A stretch of 64,000 nt of DNA from DATIXJ01 sp035518715 (GTDB lineage: Bacteria > Bacteroidota > Ignavibacteria > UBA10030 > SZUA-254), in NCBI GenBank assembly GCA_035518715.1, contig DATIXJ010000015.1:87142-151141 (forward strand). Direction: 5' to 3'. The notes beneath the pieces are model-generated. The model did not search any database, was not told the origin of the DNA, and saw only the letters and a list, made by a program, of their open reading frames with translations. Position numbers and translations under genes: made by a program. The stretch's first letter is position 1, and each line of letters starts with the position of its first letter. Below, piece after piece: positions 42,153-50,246 of this stretch.

Positions 42153-43652
42153 ATGCTGAAACAGCTCTTCCGGACGAAGAACTTAGATGCTCTTCTGCAT
42201 GAGTCTGAGGAACCGCAGCATCAGTTGAAGCGCGCGCTCGGCGCGTTCGATGTGGTAATGCTCGGCATCGGGGCGATCATCGGCGCGGGAATCTTTGCAA
42301 CGATCGGAACGGCGGCCGCCGGCGATGCCGCGCGCCCGGGAGCCGGACCCGCGCTCATTCTCTCATTTGTCGTTACGGGCCTCGGCTGTGGATTCGCGGC
42401 CCTCTGCTATGCGGAATTTGCTGCGATGGTGCCGATCTCGGGCAGCGCATATACCTACGCGTACTCTACCCTCGGAGAATTCATAGCGTGGATCATCGGC
42501 TGGGACCTCATTATCGAATATGCAGTTGGCAACGTTGCCGTTGCAATCAGCTGGGGGAATTATTTCAAGACGCTCGTGGCAGGTTTCGGCATAATCATCC
42601 CGGACTGGCTCTCGACAGATTACCGAACAGCTGCGCATATACCGGGGTTATTCGAAAGCGCGCCTCATCTCTTCGGCATCCCCATTGTCTTCAACATCCT
42701 CGCGTTCGGGATTGTAGCCCTTATTACCATAGTCCTTGTGATCGGTATCCGAGAGAGCGCCTCGATGAATACCGCGATGGTTCTCTTGAAACTCGTTGTG
42801 CTGGCATTTTTCGTTTTTATCGGATGGAAGTATGTTCATCCCGAAAACTGGCATCCCTTTGCGCCAAACGGGTGGGCAGGAATCCAGGCAGGTGCCGCAA
42901 TAGTCTTTTTCGCTTATATCGGATTTGACGCCGTCTCGACTGTTGCCGAGGAAGTGCGAAATCCCAAACGAGATCTGCCGATCGGGATTATCGGCTCACT
43001 CATCGTCTGCACGGTGATTTACATCGTCGTTGCGGCGGTGTTCACAGGGATTATTCCGTTCAATGTGCTCGTCCATAAGCTTGCAAACGAGCAGGCAGAG
43101 CCGCTGACAATGGCGCTCCAGTATGCCAACATTGAACGCTGGGGAACGATTTTTGTGGGCATCGTTGCCTTTGGATCGGTCGTGGCGCACACCGCAGTCT
43201 TACTCGTCTTCCAGCTCGGTCAGCCGAGAATCTTCTTTTCTATGGCCCGTGACGGGCTGCTTCCCCAGAGTTTTGCAAAGGTCCACCCGAAATTTCGCAC
43301 ACCGCACGTAACCACGATATTGACGGGTGTTGTCGTGGGGCTCTGTTCGATGTTCACATCGATCGACGAGATGGTGGATCTGACGAACATCGGTACACTG
43401 TTCGCGTTCATCCTGGTCTGTATCGGAATTATGATCCTCCGGAAACGCGACCCCGATCGACCGCGGGCATTCAGGACTCCCTGGGTACCGGTGATTCCTC
43501 TCCTGGGAATTATCTCGTGTCTCTATCTCGCCACGGGGCTGCCGGTCGTGACGTGGGTGCGATTCGGCTTGTGGCTTGTGGTGGGTATGGTGGTGTATTT
43601 CTCGTTCGGGTATAAGAACAGCAAATTGCACCGCGCTGCTCAGAGTCTGTAG
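42153..43652 (+). CDS. APC-family amino-acid permease (cationic amino-acid transporter-like)
   Basis: This 499-residue inner-membrane transporter has about 12-14 helices. The first helix carries the APC motif GIGAIIGAGIFATIG, followed by GPALILSFVVTGLGCGFAALCYAEFA and later FFAYIGFDAVSTVAEEVRNPKRDLP, both typical of the YhdG/CAT branch that transports cationic or branched-chain amino acids. The N-terminal RTKNLDALL is also seen in this branch. The exact substrate cannot be read from the sequence. Confidence 0.93.
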   Translation: MLKQLFRTKNLDALLHESEEPQHQLKRALGAFDVVMLGIGAIIGAGIFATIGTAAAGDAARPGAGPALILSFVVTGLGCGFAALCYAEFAAMVPISGSAYTYAYSTLGEFIAWIIGWDLIIEYAVGNVAVAISWGNYFKTLVAGFGIIIPDWLSTDYRTAAHIPGLFESAPHLFGIPIVFNILAFGIVALITIVLVIGIRESASMNTAMVLLKLVVLAFFVFIGWKYVHPENWHPFAPNGWAGIQAGAAIVFFAYIGFDAVSTVAEEVRNPKRDLPIGIIGSLIVCTVIYIVVAAVFTGIIPFNVLVHKLANEQAEPLTMALQYANIERWGTIFVGIVAFGSVVAHTAVLLVFQLGQPRIFFSMARDGLLPQSFAKVHPKFRTPHVTTILTGVVVGLCSMFTSIDEMVDLTNIGTLFAFILVCIGIMILRKRDPDRPRAFRTPWVPVIPLLGIISCLYLATGLPVVTWVRFGLWLVVGMVVYFSFGYKNSKLHRAAQSL

Positions 43653-43715
43653 GCCCGGACGAGTTCATGTTCGCCCGTCACGAACCGGGCAGGATCGAAT
43701 TGTGAAGCCGGCGAC

Positions 43716-44063
43716 TTATTGGGTCGCTTTCTTCGAAGCAATCAAGTAATACACGACAAGTCCGACGCCCACACCCAGAACTACCATTCCGACACCGGCG
43801 CCCTCATCCATTCCAAATCTGTCGTGCATGAAATTCGCAAGGAGTGCCGCTGCACCCCCCATCAGCAGAAGGATACCCCATTTCAATGAACCGAGAGGGT
43901 CTCTGGTCACCTGCCGCATGTAGAGTGCTTTAATATCCTCGCTCGACATCCCTTTTTCGATCATCGACATCCGCTCCCTGTGGCGTGTCGAGATCCACAC
44001 AATAATGAGGGCTGTCATGAAGACGAGTGCGAAAATCGGTATGAGTAATCCTTCGTCGCGCAT
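43716..44063 (-). CDS. DUF6249-type small membrane protein, likely target of the adjacent ECF sigma factor
   Basis: The 115-residue protein starts at the ATG at 44063, behind a clear AAGGAG. It has an N-terminal transmembrane helix (LLIPIFALVFMTALIIVWI), a conserved amphipathic segment RHRERMSMIEKGMS, and two more helices near the C-terminus (WGILLLMGGAAALLA and VGMVVLGVGVGLVVYYLIA). The pattern matches DUF6249. Its promoter has the same sequence and spacing as that of the divergent ECF sigma gene, so it is probably under the same sigma factor. The function is unknown. Confidence 0.78.
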   Translation of the reverse strand: MRDEGLLIPIFALVFMTALIIVWISTRHRERMSMIEKGMSSEDIKALYMRQVTRDPLGSLKWGILLLMGGAAALLANFMHDRFGMDEGAGVGMVVLGVGVGLVVYYLIASKKATQ

Positions 44064-44097
44064 ACAAAACTCCTTAGTTGGTTCTCCTGGTACTTTT

Positions 44098-44127
44098 GAC
44101 TTCACGTCCCTGGCCGGGGTTTCACTT
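44098..44127 (-). promoter_or_regulatory. Predicted ECF-sigma promoter of the DUF6249 gene
   Basis: On the minus strand AAGTGAAACCC (44127-44117), a 13-bp spacer and GAAGTC (44103-44098). The TGAAAC core resembles ECF -35 elements. The same motif at the same spacing faces the sigma gene. Confidence 0.65.
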
Positions 44128-44153
44128 TTCCGGATAAATTTCCTACCATGCAC

Positions 44154-44183
44154 AAGTGAAACCCGCAGCCTGAACAGGAAGTC
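44154..44183 (+). promoter_or_regulatory. Predicted ECF-sigma promoter of the sigma/anti-sigma operon
   Basis: AAGTGAAACCC (44154-44164), a 13-bp spacer, GAAGTC (44178-44183), followed by TAAAAG. The transcript would start 5-10 bp before the sigma factor ATG at 44198, suggesting autoregulation. Confidence 0.65.
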
Positions 44184-44197
44184 TAAAAGAGTGAATT

Positions 44198-44773
44198 ATG
44201 CCCTTGTCGGATGACCAGATCGTGGAAAAAATCCGCGACGGCGCGAGGCATTATTATCGTCAACTCGTTGCACGGTACAAGGATCGCGGGATGACACTTG
44301 CTCTCCGGATATTGCGGAACAGGGAGGATGCCGAAGAAGCACTCCAGGATGCATTTGTCCGCGCGTTGCGCGGACTTGATGCCTTCAAGGGGCAATCAAA
44401 ATTTGGAACATGGTTTTACCGCATTCTGTATAATGCCTGTATATCGAATCTGGAGAAACGCAGCCGCCGAACGAAAGAGGTTGAGCTCGATGAGGATGAA
44501 GGGTATGAATTGCACGAGATGGGACATTCCGCCCCGCTTTCAGTTCAAATCGAAATGAGGGACCTCGCGGATATCGTGAAACGAACAATTGAATCGATGC
44601 CTGAAAAGTATGCGGCTGTTCTTACACTCTTCTACCTTCAGGAATTTTCACACGAGGAAATCTGCGGGATCACGAATCTTCCTCTCGGTACGGTGAAAAC
44701 ACACTTGTTTCGGGCTCGTGCACTGCTTCAGCGGAGATTGCAACGAGAAGTTCCGGAAGGAGTTTCGACATGA
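44198..44773 (+). CDS. ECF-type RNA polymerase sigma factor
   Basis: The 191-residue protein has sigma region 2 at about residues 20-90 (EEALQDAFVRALRGL, FGTWFYRILYNACIS) and region 4 at about 125-185 (MPEKYAAVLTLFYLQEFSHEEI, LGTVKTHLFRARALLQ), without regions 1.1 or 3, as in extracytoplasmic-function sigma factors. The following gene, overlapping by 4 bp, has a zinc-binding anti-sigma N-terminus. The promoter upstream contains a motif repeated divergently before the DUF6249 gene, which suggests this sigma factor controls both. The inducing signal is unknown. Confidence 0.93.
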   Translation: MPLSDDQIVEKIRDGARHYYRQLVARYKDRGMTLALRILRNREDAEEALQDAFVRALRGLDAFKGQSKFGTWFYRILYNACISNLEKRSRRTKEVELDEDEGYELHEMGHSAPLSVQIEMRDLADIVKRTIESMPEKYAAVLTLFYLQEFSHEEICGITNLPLGTVKTHLFRARALLQRRLQREVPEGVST

Positions 44774-45321
44774 ATCATCTCTCAATGGCACAACTTTTTG
44801 AGTGTGCGGACGGCACCGGGAGTGACACTGTTTCAAGGCATCTCAATGCCTGCGAAGAATGCAGGGCAAGACTTCGGGCTGTCATCGTTACGGAGAGGGA
44901 AATCCGGACATTGCCTCATGAGCATCCATCCGAGCAATTTACGCGCCGCGTTATGGAGAGACTCGGCATAAAGGGGTCTTCATCTCTTGCCTGGACGGTT
45001 TTCCGGAATCTTGGGCCACTCGTTGCCATGAGTGCGGTAACAGGTATTGTGTTTGTGGTGCTGAAGAGAACCGGGGTTTTAGGGGGGTCGGATATCGGTG
45101 AATCAATGAGTGCGACGGGAAAGCTCGCAGACTCCGTCACACATCAACTCAGTGGCGGGGCAGCAACTCTGAGCATGTGGTTACAGAATCTTCTGCCGTC
45201 AGGATTCGGCGGGTCGTCACTGACCGTGGCGATTTTTCTTCTTCTGTCTCTCGCTGCCGTTGGGGTTCTCGACAGGTTCATTGTCAGCCCCATCTGGCGA
45301 AAACGCATCGAGCAGGGTTAA
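44770..45321 (+). CDS. Membrane-bound anti-sigma factor with zinc-binding N-terminus
   Basis: The 183-residue protein begins with an anti-sigma zinc-finger (HLNACEEC, the HxxxCxxC motif) that should hold the sigma factor. There is a transmembrane helix at about 77-97 (LGPLVAMSAVTGIVFVVL) and another near the C-terminus (SSLTVAIFLLLSLAAVGVL), so the protein spans the inner membrane twice with a periplasmic loop. Overlap with the sigma gene (ATGA) supports stoichiometric production. It ends 25 bp from the convergent uppP stop. Confidence 0.87.
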   Translation: MNHLSMAQLFECADGTGSDTVSRHLNACEECRARLRAVIVTEREIRTLPHEHPSEQFTRRVMERLGIKGSSSLAWTVFRNLGPLVAMSAVTGIVFVVLKRTGVLGGSDIGESMSATGKLADSVTHQLSGGAATLSMWLQNLLPSGFGGSSLTVAIFLLLSLAAVGVLDRFIVSPIWRKRIEQG

Positions 45322-45346
45322 GCACTACCACAGCAGTCACCTCCCG

Positions 45347-46189
45347 TCACGCACTCCAGTTCAAAAACATCCACCAGAGTGCAATCCCCAGCACAAGCCG
45401 GTAGAGAATGAAGACATACGTGGTGTGCGTCTTCAGATACTTCAGTAGGAATGAAATTGTCGCATATCCCACCACTCCCGAAACGATTGTCGAAATGGTA
45501 ACCGGAACGAGCCCGATGGCTCCGAAATGGTGCCGCGCGCTGTACAGTTCGAACAAGCCGCTTGCGATAACTGCCGGGATACTGAGAAGGAATGAGAATC
45601 TGGCGGCAGTTTCACGCGTGAGGCCGAGAAAAAGTCCCGCGGTAATCGTTGTCCCGGAACGCGACGAACCGGGAATCAACGCCATAGCCTGTGCGAAGCC
45701 GATGATGAGAGCATCTTTCCAGGTTGTCTGATCTTCTGTCCTGGTTCGCTTCCCAACACGTTCGGCCCACCAGAGAAGAAGTGCCAAGCCGATCATGCTT
45801 GAACCAATGACGCTCAGTTCCTTGGTAATTGCACCCTCGATAATTTTCTTGAAGAGGAGTCCGATAACCCCGACGGGGATCGTTCCTACAATAATCTTCC
45901 ATGCGAGTCGGGACTGAGAACTCCAGCGGCCTGCTCCCGCAGCCGGAGAACGCAGATCTTTCCATCCGTGTGTCAGCATTCCAACAACATCCCTGAAAAA
46001 GTAAATTATGACCGCAGAGACCGTGCCAAGCTGTATGATGGCAATGAATGCGGTCCAGTCTTCAGGTCGGGCCGGGTCGATGAGCCCCATCAGCTTTCCC
46101 GCTACCGTCAGGTGGGCGGTACTGCTGATCGGGAGAAATTCGGTCAATCCCTGAATGATGCCGAGGATGATTGCGTGAAAGATGTCCAT
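45347..46189 (-). CDS. uppP: Undecaprenyl-diphosphatase UppP (BacA family)
   Basis: This 280-residue inner-membrane enzyme dephosphorylates undecaprenyl diphosphate to recycle the cell-wall lipid carrier. It starts with GIIQGLTEFLPISSTAHL, the first signature with the catalytic Glu and Ser, and has IPGSSRSGTTI with the catalytic Arg as the second. Seven or eight hydrophobic helices follow the usual pattern. It is the last gene of a minus-strand group with mgtC and bshA, 64 bp after mgtC. Confidence 0.95.
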   Translation of the reverse strand: MDIFHAIILGIIQGLTEFLPISSTAHLTVAGKLMGLIDPARPEDWTAFIAIIQLGTVSAVIIYFFRDVVGMLTHGWKDLRSPAAGAGRWSSQSRLAWKIIVGTIPVGVIGLLFKKIIEGAITKELSVIGSSMIGLALLLWWAERVGKRTRTEDQTTWKDALIIGFAQAMALIPGSSRSGTTITAGLFLGLTRETAARFSFLLSIPAVIASGLFELYSARHHFGAIGLVPVTISTIVSGVVGYATISFLLKYLKTHTTYVFILYRLVLGIALWWMFLNWSA

Positions 46190-46253
46190 GCGTTGTCCTG
46201 GTTGTTATTGACTGGGATATACAAGATAAAGGGTAAGGAATTCGGGGCGGGGA

Positions 46254-46940
46254 TTATATCTCACCCGTCTTGATTTCGTTCACTCCCGGTGTCCGGAGGA
46301 GTTCCGTCATGAAGCGGTGATGCGACGGATGCTTGTCGCAGAACGTAAATGCAATCAGCGTAGCATTTGGGCCCGGTTTCTCGAGCCGGGAGGGAGCGAT
46401 CTCAATCGAATGATCGGAAAGGATCTGGACGATTTCGGCGCGCGTTCTGCCGCCGTCATCCGCGAAGATGACTTCACACCTCACAAAGTGGCACTTGCCG
46501 AGGATCTTCGGCTCGATTTTTTCCAGCCCGACCAGAGTAAACAGGACCAGAACCGTGCAGAGGATGCCGAACAGAGGAAACCCTGCACCGATGAGGAGTC
46601 CGATTCCCGCAACAACCCAGATGGTTGCCGCTGAGGTCAGTCCGATAACTTCTCCTCGTGATTGGATGATGGTTCCCGCTCCAAGAAATCCTATGCCGGT
46701 GACAACCTGCGACGCAATCCTCGTCGGATCCGTGTTCATGATTCCGAGCTGTGTCAGCGCGAAATCCGCCACCAGCATGTACAGTGTAGAACCGAGGCAG
46801 ATCAGCGTGTTTGTGCGGAATCCCGCGGGCTTCCCTTTTCGTTCCCGTTCAATACCGATGCACGCACCGCAAATAATCGCAAAGCTGGAGCGAATCAGGA
46901 ATGTCGGAAGGAGTGTGAAAAAGAAACTGGTTGATTCCAT
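46254..46940 (-). CDS. mgtC: MgtC/SapB family membrane protein
   Basis: The 228-residue protein has an N-terminal membrane domain with about four helices and the family motifs CGACIGIERERKGKPAGFRTNTL, split here as GACIGIERE and KPAGFRTNTL, and GIGFLGAGTIIQS. A soluble C-terminal domain of about 80 residues follows (FVRCEVIFADDGGRTRAEIV). MgtC relatives affect magnesium limitation responses and ATP synthase. It starts 3 bp after bshA on the same strand. No magnesium transporter is adjacent. Confidence 0.9.
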   Translation of the reverse strand: MESTSFFFTLLPTFLIRSSFAIICGACIGIERERKGKPAGFRTNTLICLGSTLYMLVADFALTQLGIMNTDPTRIASQVVTGIGFLGAGTIIQSRGEVIGLTSAATIWVVAGIGLLIGAGFPLFGILCTVLVLFTLVGLEKIEPKILGKCHFVRCEVIFADDGGRTRAEIVQILSDHSIEIAPSRLEKPGPNATLIAFTFCDKHPSHHRFMTELLRTPGVNEIKTGEI

Positions 46941-46943
46941 CGG

Positions 46944-48086
46944 CTATCTTGCAGACACCGGATGTTCCGAAAGAACCTGTTCATAGTACCGCTCGTACTG
47001 GTCAACGACTTTCGCGGCACCGAAGACCTCCACGGCTCTGCGCCGGCTCGCAGCAGCGAACATAGTGTATTTCTGATCATTCGTGAGGAGGTCAACTGCA
47101 TACTTTGCCATTCTCTCGATATCACCGATCTCGGCAATGAATCCGGTCTCTCCGTGAACGATGAGCTCCGGCAGTCCGCCGATGCTCGTAGCGACCACAG
47201 GAATTTCGCACGCCATTGCTTCGAGGGCGGAAAGGCCGAAGCTCTCCGACTGGCTGGGCATGAGGAAAATGTCCGCCGCGGAAAGGAGCGGAACCAACTC
47301 GAGCTGTTTGCCGAGAAATTTTACGTGACCTTCGAGGTTGAGTTCACGAACAAGCTGCTCGCAGTTGGATCGGGCAGGTCCGTCACCAACAAGAAGAAGC
47401 TTCGAGGGTACCTTCTGGCGTACGAGATTAAAAATCTGGATGACGTCCGGAACCCGTTTGACGGTGCGGAAATTCGAGACGTGAATGAGAATCTTCTCAT
47501 CATGCGGCGCAAACGTCTGGCAGATCGATGAGTCTTCGTTACGCCGATATTTCTCCGTGTCCACAAAATTCGGGATCACCTCGATATCGGTGTTTATCTG
47601 ATAATTGGTGAGCGTCTTCTCGCGCAGAAACCGGGATACCGCCGTGACCCCGTCGCTCTGCTCGATGCTAAACTTCATCACCGGGAGATAGCTCGGTTCG
47701 AGCCCTACGAGCGTGATGTCAGTGCCATGAAGCGTGGTGACGATCTTTGGTGCATTCTGCCGGCCGAGGATCTGCCTGGCAAGATACGCGCTCGTGGCAT
47801 GCGGAATAGCATAATGAGCGTGGACAATATCGAGTCGTTCGAGCCGTGCAACCTCCACGATCTTGCTGGCGAGGGCGGGTGTGTACAGGGGGAAATCAAA
47901 AAGGGGGTATGTTGAAACCTCCACCTCGTGATAGACCACGTTTCCCAAGAACCCGCCAAGCCGGATCGGCATGGCATAGCTGATGAAGTGGATTCTGTGG
48001 CCCCGTTCTGCGAGCGATTTTCCTAATTCCGCCGCAACAACGCCGCTTCCTCCGTATGTCGGATAACACGCAATGCCAATATTCAT
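46944..48086 (-). CDS. bshA: N-acetyl-alpha-D-glucosaminyl L-malate synthase BshA
   Basis: This 380-residue GT4-family glycosyltransferase begins with GIACYPTYGGSGVVAAELG, which is the BshA signature, and has HAHYAIPHATSAYLA, LHGTDITLVG, SNFRTVKRV and a late MPSQSESFGLSALEAMA. It transfers GlcNAc to L-malate in the first step of bacillithiol synthesis, the low-molecular-weight thiol of Firmicutes, Bacteroidota and relatives. BshB and BshC are not in the window. It is the first gene of the group with mgtC and uppP. The start has no ribosome site. Confidence 0.93.
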   Translation of the reverse strand: MNIGIACYPTYGGSGVVAAELGKSLAERGHRIHFISYAMPIRLGGFLGNVVYHEVEVSTYPLFDFPLYTPALASKIVEVARLERLDIVHAHYAIPHATSAYLARQILGRQNAPKIVTTLHGTDITLVGLEPSYLPVMKFSIEQSDGVTAVSRFLREKTLTNYQINTDIEVIPNFVDTEKYRRNEDSSICQTFAPHDEKILIHVSNFRTVKRVPDVIQIFNLVRQKVPSKLLLVGDGPARSNCEQLVRELNLEGHVKFLGKQLELVPLLSAADIFLMPSQSESFGLSALEAMACEIPVVATSIGGLPELIVHGETGFIAEIGDIERMAKYAVDLLTNDQKYTMFAAASRRRAVEVFGAAKVVDQYERYYEQVLSEHPVSAR

Positions 48087-48098
48087 ACTTTTCGGTCA

Positions 48099-48127
48099 AA
48101 GTTAATCAGAATAAGAAACAAATCCAA
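48099..48127 (-). promoter_or_regulatory. Predicted promoter of bshA
   Basis: On the minus strand TTGGAT (48127-48122), 17 bp, TAACTT (48104-48099). The -10 box extended by TG gives TAACTTTG, which also fits the Bacteroidota form TAnnTTTG. The leader before 48086 would be only about 6 bases. Confidence 0.45.
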
Positions 48128-48237
48128 TAAATTCAGTGTTATCAAATACGAAGCATCTCACGTAACCCAAATTTATCGAAAATTGCTCGATTTCAAGGGA
48201 TTCGGCATTCTTACAGAAAAATAATTGAAACTCGGGA

Positions 48238-48265
48238 TTGTTTTTTTAAAAAAATTGATTATATT
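48238..48265 (+). promoter_or_regulatory. Predicted promoter of the small zinc-ribbon gene
   Basis: TTGTTT (48238-48243), 16 bp of very A/T-rich sequence, TATATT (48260-48265). The leader before the GTG at 48337 would be about 65 bases. Confidence 0.5.
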
Positions 48266-48336
48266 AAGAGCACCCAATTTCCCGGAAATTCTTCGAATTC
48301 CATCAAATTTGAGCGAATCAGAAAGGATCTCTTAAC

Positions 48337-48534
48337 GTGAAGCAAAAAGCAAAGGTCATCGGAATTGTCATTACCAGCTGTCCTTGTTGCGGAAATCCTA
48401 TCAACTTCGATCGGCAGGTGACCAAAGTTTGCGCATACTGTGAGGAAGTTGTTCATATCGACCTGGACAAGGTCGAAGTGAGCCTTCACGGACCTGTTTC
48501 CGAGAACAAGAAGGTCAAGATCAGCATGAATTAG
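48337..48534 (+). CDS. Small zinc-ribbon protein, function unknown
   Basis: The 65-residue protein starts at a GTG at 48337 with AAAGGA upstream. It has two cysteine pairs, CPCCG and CAYC, fifteen residues apart, enough for one zinc ribbon, followed by an acidic and then a basic tail (ENKKVKISMN). I do not know the family. It has its own promoter and terminator and lies just before the Fe-S regulator gene, so it is an independent unit. Confidence 0.7.
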   Translation: MKQKAKVIGIVITSCPCCGNPINFDRQVTKVCAYCEEVVHIDLDKVEVSLHGPVSENKKVKISMN

Positions 48535-48554
48535 TAGTAAGTTCCGGGTTCAAG

Positions 48555-48583
48555 AAAGATTCCGATTTTCGGAATCTTTTTTT
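48555..48583 (+). terminator. Rho-independent terminator after the zinc-ribbon gene
   Basis: AAAGATTCCGA and TCGGAATCTTT form an 11-bp stem with a TTT loop, followed by a run of Ts to 48583. It separates the zinc-ribbon gene from the SUF operon. Confidence 0.92.
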
Positions 48584-48595
48584 GGGATGAAATTG

Positions 48596-48608
48596 GACTT
48601 ATCTAGTC
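48596..48608. promoter_or_regulatory. Possible Rrf2-type operator before the SUF operon
   Basis: The short inverted repeat GACT-5 bp-AGTC lies 16 bp before the regulator start, between the terminator and the gene, where an autoregulatory site would be. No consensus promoter is evident in the same 40 bp. Confidence 0.3.
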
Positions 48609-48624
48609 GTATTTGAAAGAGAGA

Positions 48625-49032
48625 ATGTTTCAGCTTTCCAAAAAAGTGGAGTATGGGTTGATTGCGATGCGCCACATGGCTGGAGGATCGACCGGACAGA
48701 TCTTTACCGCCAAGGAGATCGCTGATTCCTATCATCTCCCATATGATCTTCTTGCTAAAGTGATGCAGAAGCTCGCGAAGAAGGGATACATCGCATCGTA
48801 TCAGGGAGTGAACGGTGGCTACATGCTGGCCCGCAATCCCCAGGAGCTGAAGGTTTCAGCAATTATCAATGCGATTGAAGAAAAAGAAGGAGTCACCATC
48901 ATCCAGTGCGAAGCGGAGACCCCCGAAGATTGCAGTATTCATTCGACGTGCACCATCAAGAATCCGCTCATGAAACTTCAGTCGAACATTAACAATGTTC
49001 TTGAAGAGCTGACCATTCTCGACATGATCTGA
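48625..49032 (+). CDS. Rrf2-family Fe-S cluster regulator (IscR/SufR-like) of the SUF operon
   Basis: The 135-residue protein starts at the ATG at 48625; MFQLSKKVEYGLIAMRHMA is the standard Rrf2 beginning. A winged helix-turn-helix covers about residues 25-70, with GVNGGYMLAR as the wing. Three cysteines, C95, C103 and C109, match the position of the Fe-S ligands of IscR. It should sense cluster status and control the operon it heads. Its stop overlaps the start of the desulfurase gene by one base. Confidence 0.92.
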   Translation: MFQLSKKVEYGLIAMRHMAGGSTGQIFTAKEIADSYHLPYDLLAKVMQKLAKKGYIASYQGVNGGYMLARNPQELKVSAIINAIEEKEGVTIIQCEAETPEDCSIHSTCTIKNPLMKLQSNINNVLEELTILDMI

Positions 49033-50198
49033 TGAAGACGCCGGTATATATGGACAACCACGCTACAACGCCGGTTGATCCGGAAGTTGTGCAGGCGATG
49101 CTGCCGTATTTCACGGAGCAGTTCGGGAATCCCGCCAGCCGCCAGCACCGGTTCGGCTGGGTCACCGAAGAAGCCGTAGAACAATCGCGCACATCCGTTG
49201 CAGATATAATTGGTGCCGACCCGGCCGAAATAGTATTTACCAGCGGCGCAACAGAATCGAATAATCTTGCCATCAAAGGTCTCGCGGGTTTCCTGAAACC
49301 GAAAGGCAACCACATTGTTACTGTGGGGACCGAACATAAGTCAGTTCTTGATTCATGCAAACGACTTGAGCAGAATGGGTATGTGATCGAATACCTGCCG
49401 ACGGATGAATTCGGCGTTGTTGATCCTGAAGCCGTGAAGAGAAGCATCAAGCCATCGACGATCCTCGTGTCCGTGATGATTGCGAATAATGAAATCGGGA
49501 CGATACAGGATATTGCGGCAATCGGTGGAATGTGCAGGGAGCACGGCGTTCTGCTTCATACGGACGTGTCGCAGGCGATCGGCAAGATCCCGGTACATGT
49601 CGGGGTATTGCATGCGGACCTCATGTCGTTCACGGCGCACAAGATTTATGGGCCGAAAGGAATCGGTGCGCTTTATGTACGGCGTTCGTCCCCCCGTATC
49701 CGACTCCTTCCGCAGATGGACGGCGGCGGTCACGAGGGAGGCATGCGCTCCGGCACATTGAATGTTCCGGGGATCGTGGGTTTCGGCAAGGCGCTTGAGA
49801 TCGCTCGTAGCCGCATGGCATCGGAATCTGCACGTCTGGCTGCCCAACGCGACCGGATGTGGAATGCATTTTCCGCCCGACTGGATGAAGTCTTTCTCAA
49901 CGGGCACCCCGTTCGGCGCCTGCCGAATAATCTCAACGTGAGCTTTGGTCACGTGGACGACAGTGCGCTGATGATGAACATGAAGGATATCGCGGTATCT
50001 ACCGGTTCCGCCTGCAGTACTGGCAACCCGGAGCCGTCGCACGTGTTGCGTGCATTAAGACTCCCGGCCGACCGGCTCCATTCGTCTCTCCGGTTCGGGC
50101 TCGGCAGATTTACCACCGATGAAGACGTCGAGTTTACGATTGAGCGGGTTGTTGAATCTGTAAAGCGGCTGCGCGAGTATTCAGCCGTCACACATTGA
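49032..50198 (+). CDS. iscS: Cysteine desulfurase (IscS/NifS class)
   Basis: This 388-residue PLP enzyme removes sulfur from cysteine as a persulfide for Fe-S clusters and tRNA thiolation. It starts YMDNHATTPVDPEV, has the Schiff-base lysine in SFTAHKIYGPKG, and the mobile-loop catalytic cysteine C328 in GSACSTGNPEPSHVL, the long-loop class I form. Its active-site cysteine has the same residue number as in E. coli IscS. It is translationally coupled to the Rrf2 regulator. A second, class II enzyme (SufS) is encoded further down the same operon. Confidence 0.95.
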   Translation: MKTPVYMDNHATTPVDPEVVQAMLPYFTEQFGNPASRQHRFGWVTEEAVEQSRTSVADIIGADPAEIVFTSGATESNNLAIKGLAGFLKPKGNHIVTVGTEHKSVLDSCKRLEQNGYVIEYLPTDEFGVVDPEAVKRSIKPSTILVSVMIANNEIGTIQDIAAIGGMCREHGVLLHTDVSQAIGKIPVHVGVLHADLMSFTAHKIYGPKGIGALYVRRSSPRIRLLPQMDGGGHEGGMRSGTLNVPGIVGFGKALEIARSRMASESARLAAQRDRMWNAFSARLDEVFLNGHPVRRLPNNLNVSFGHVDDSALMMNMKDIAVSTGSACSTGNPEPSHVLRALRLPADRLHSSLRFGLGRFTTDEDVEFTIERVVESVKRLREYSAVTH

Positions 50199-50246
50199 AT
50201 ACCAGGTGCTACCTGAATTAATCACGTTAACAACGAGAGAACTGAT

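Noticed and set aside
43653..43715. GCCCG...CGGGC inverted repeat after the permease as a terminator
   Set aside because: The stem has a five-base bulge and no T-run follows on either strand.
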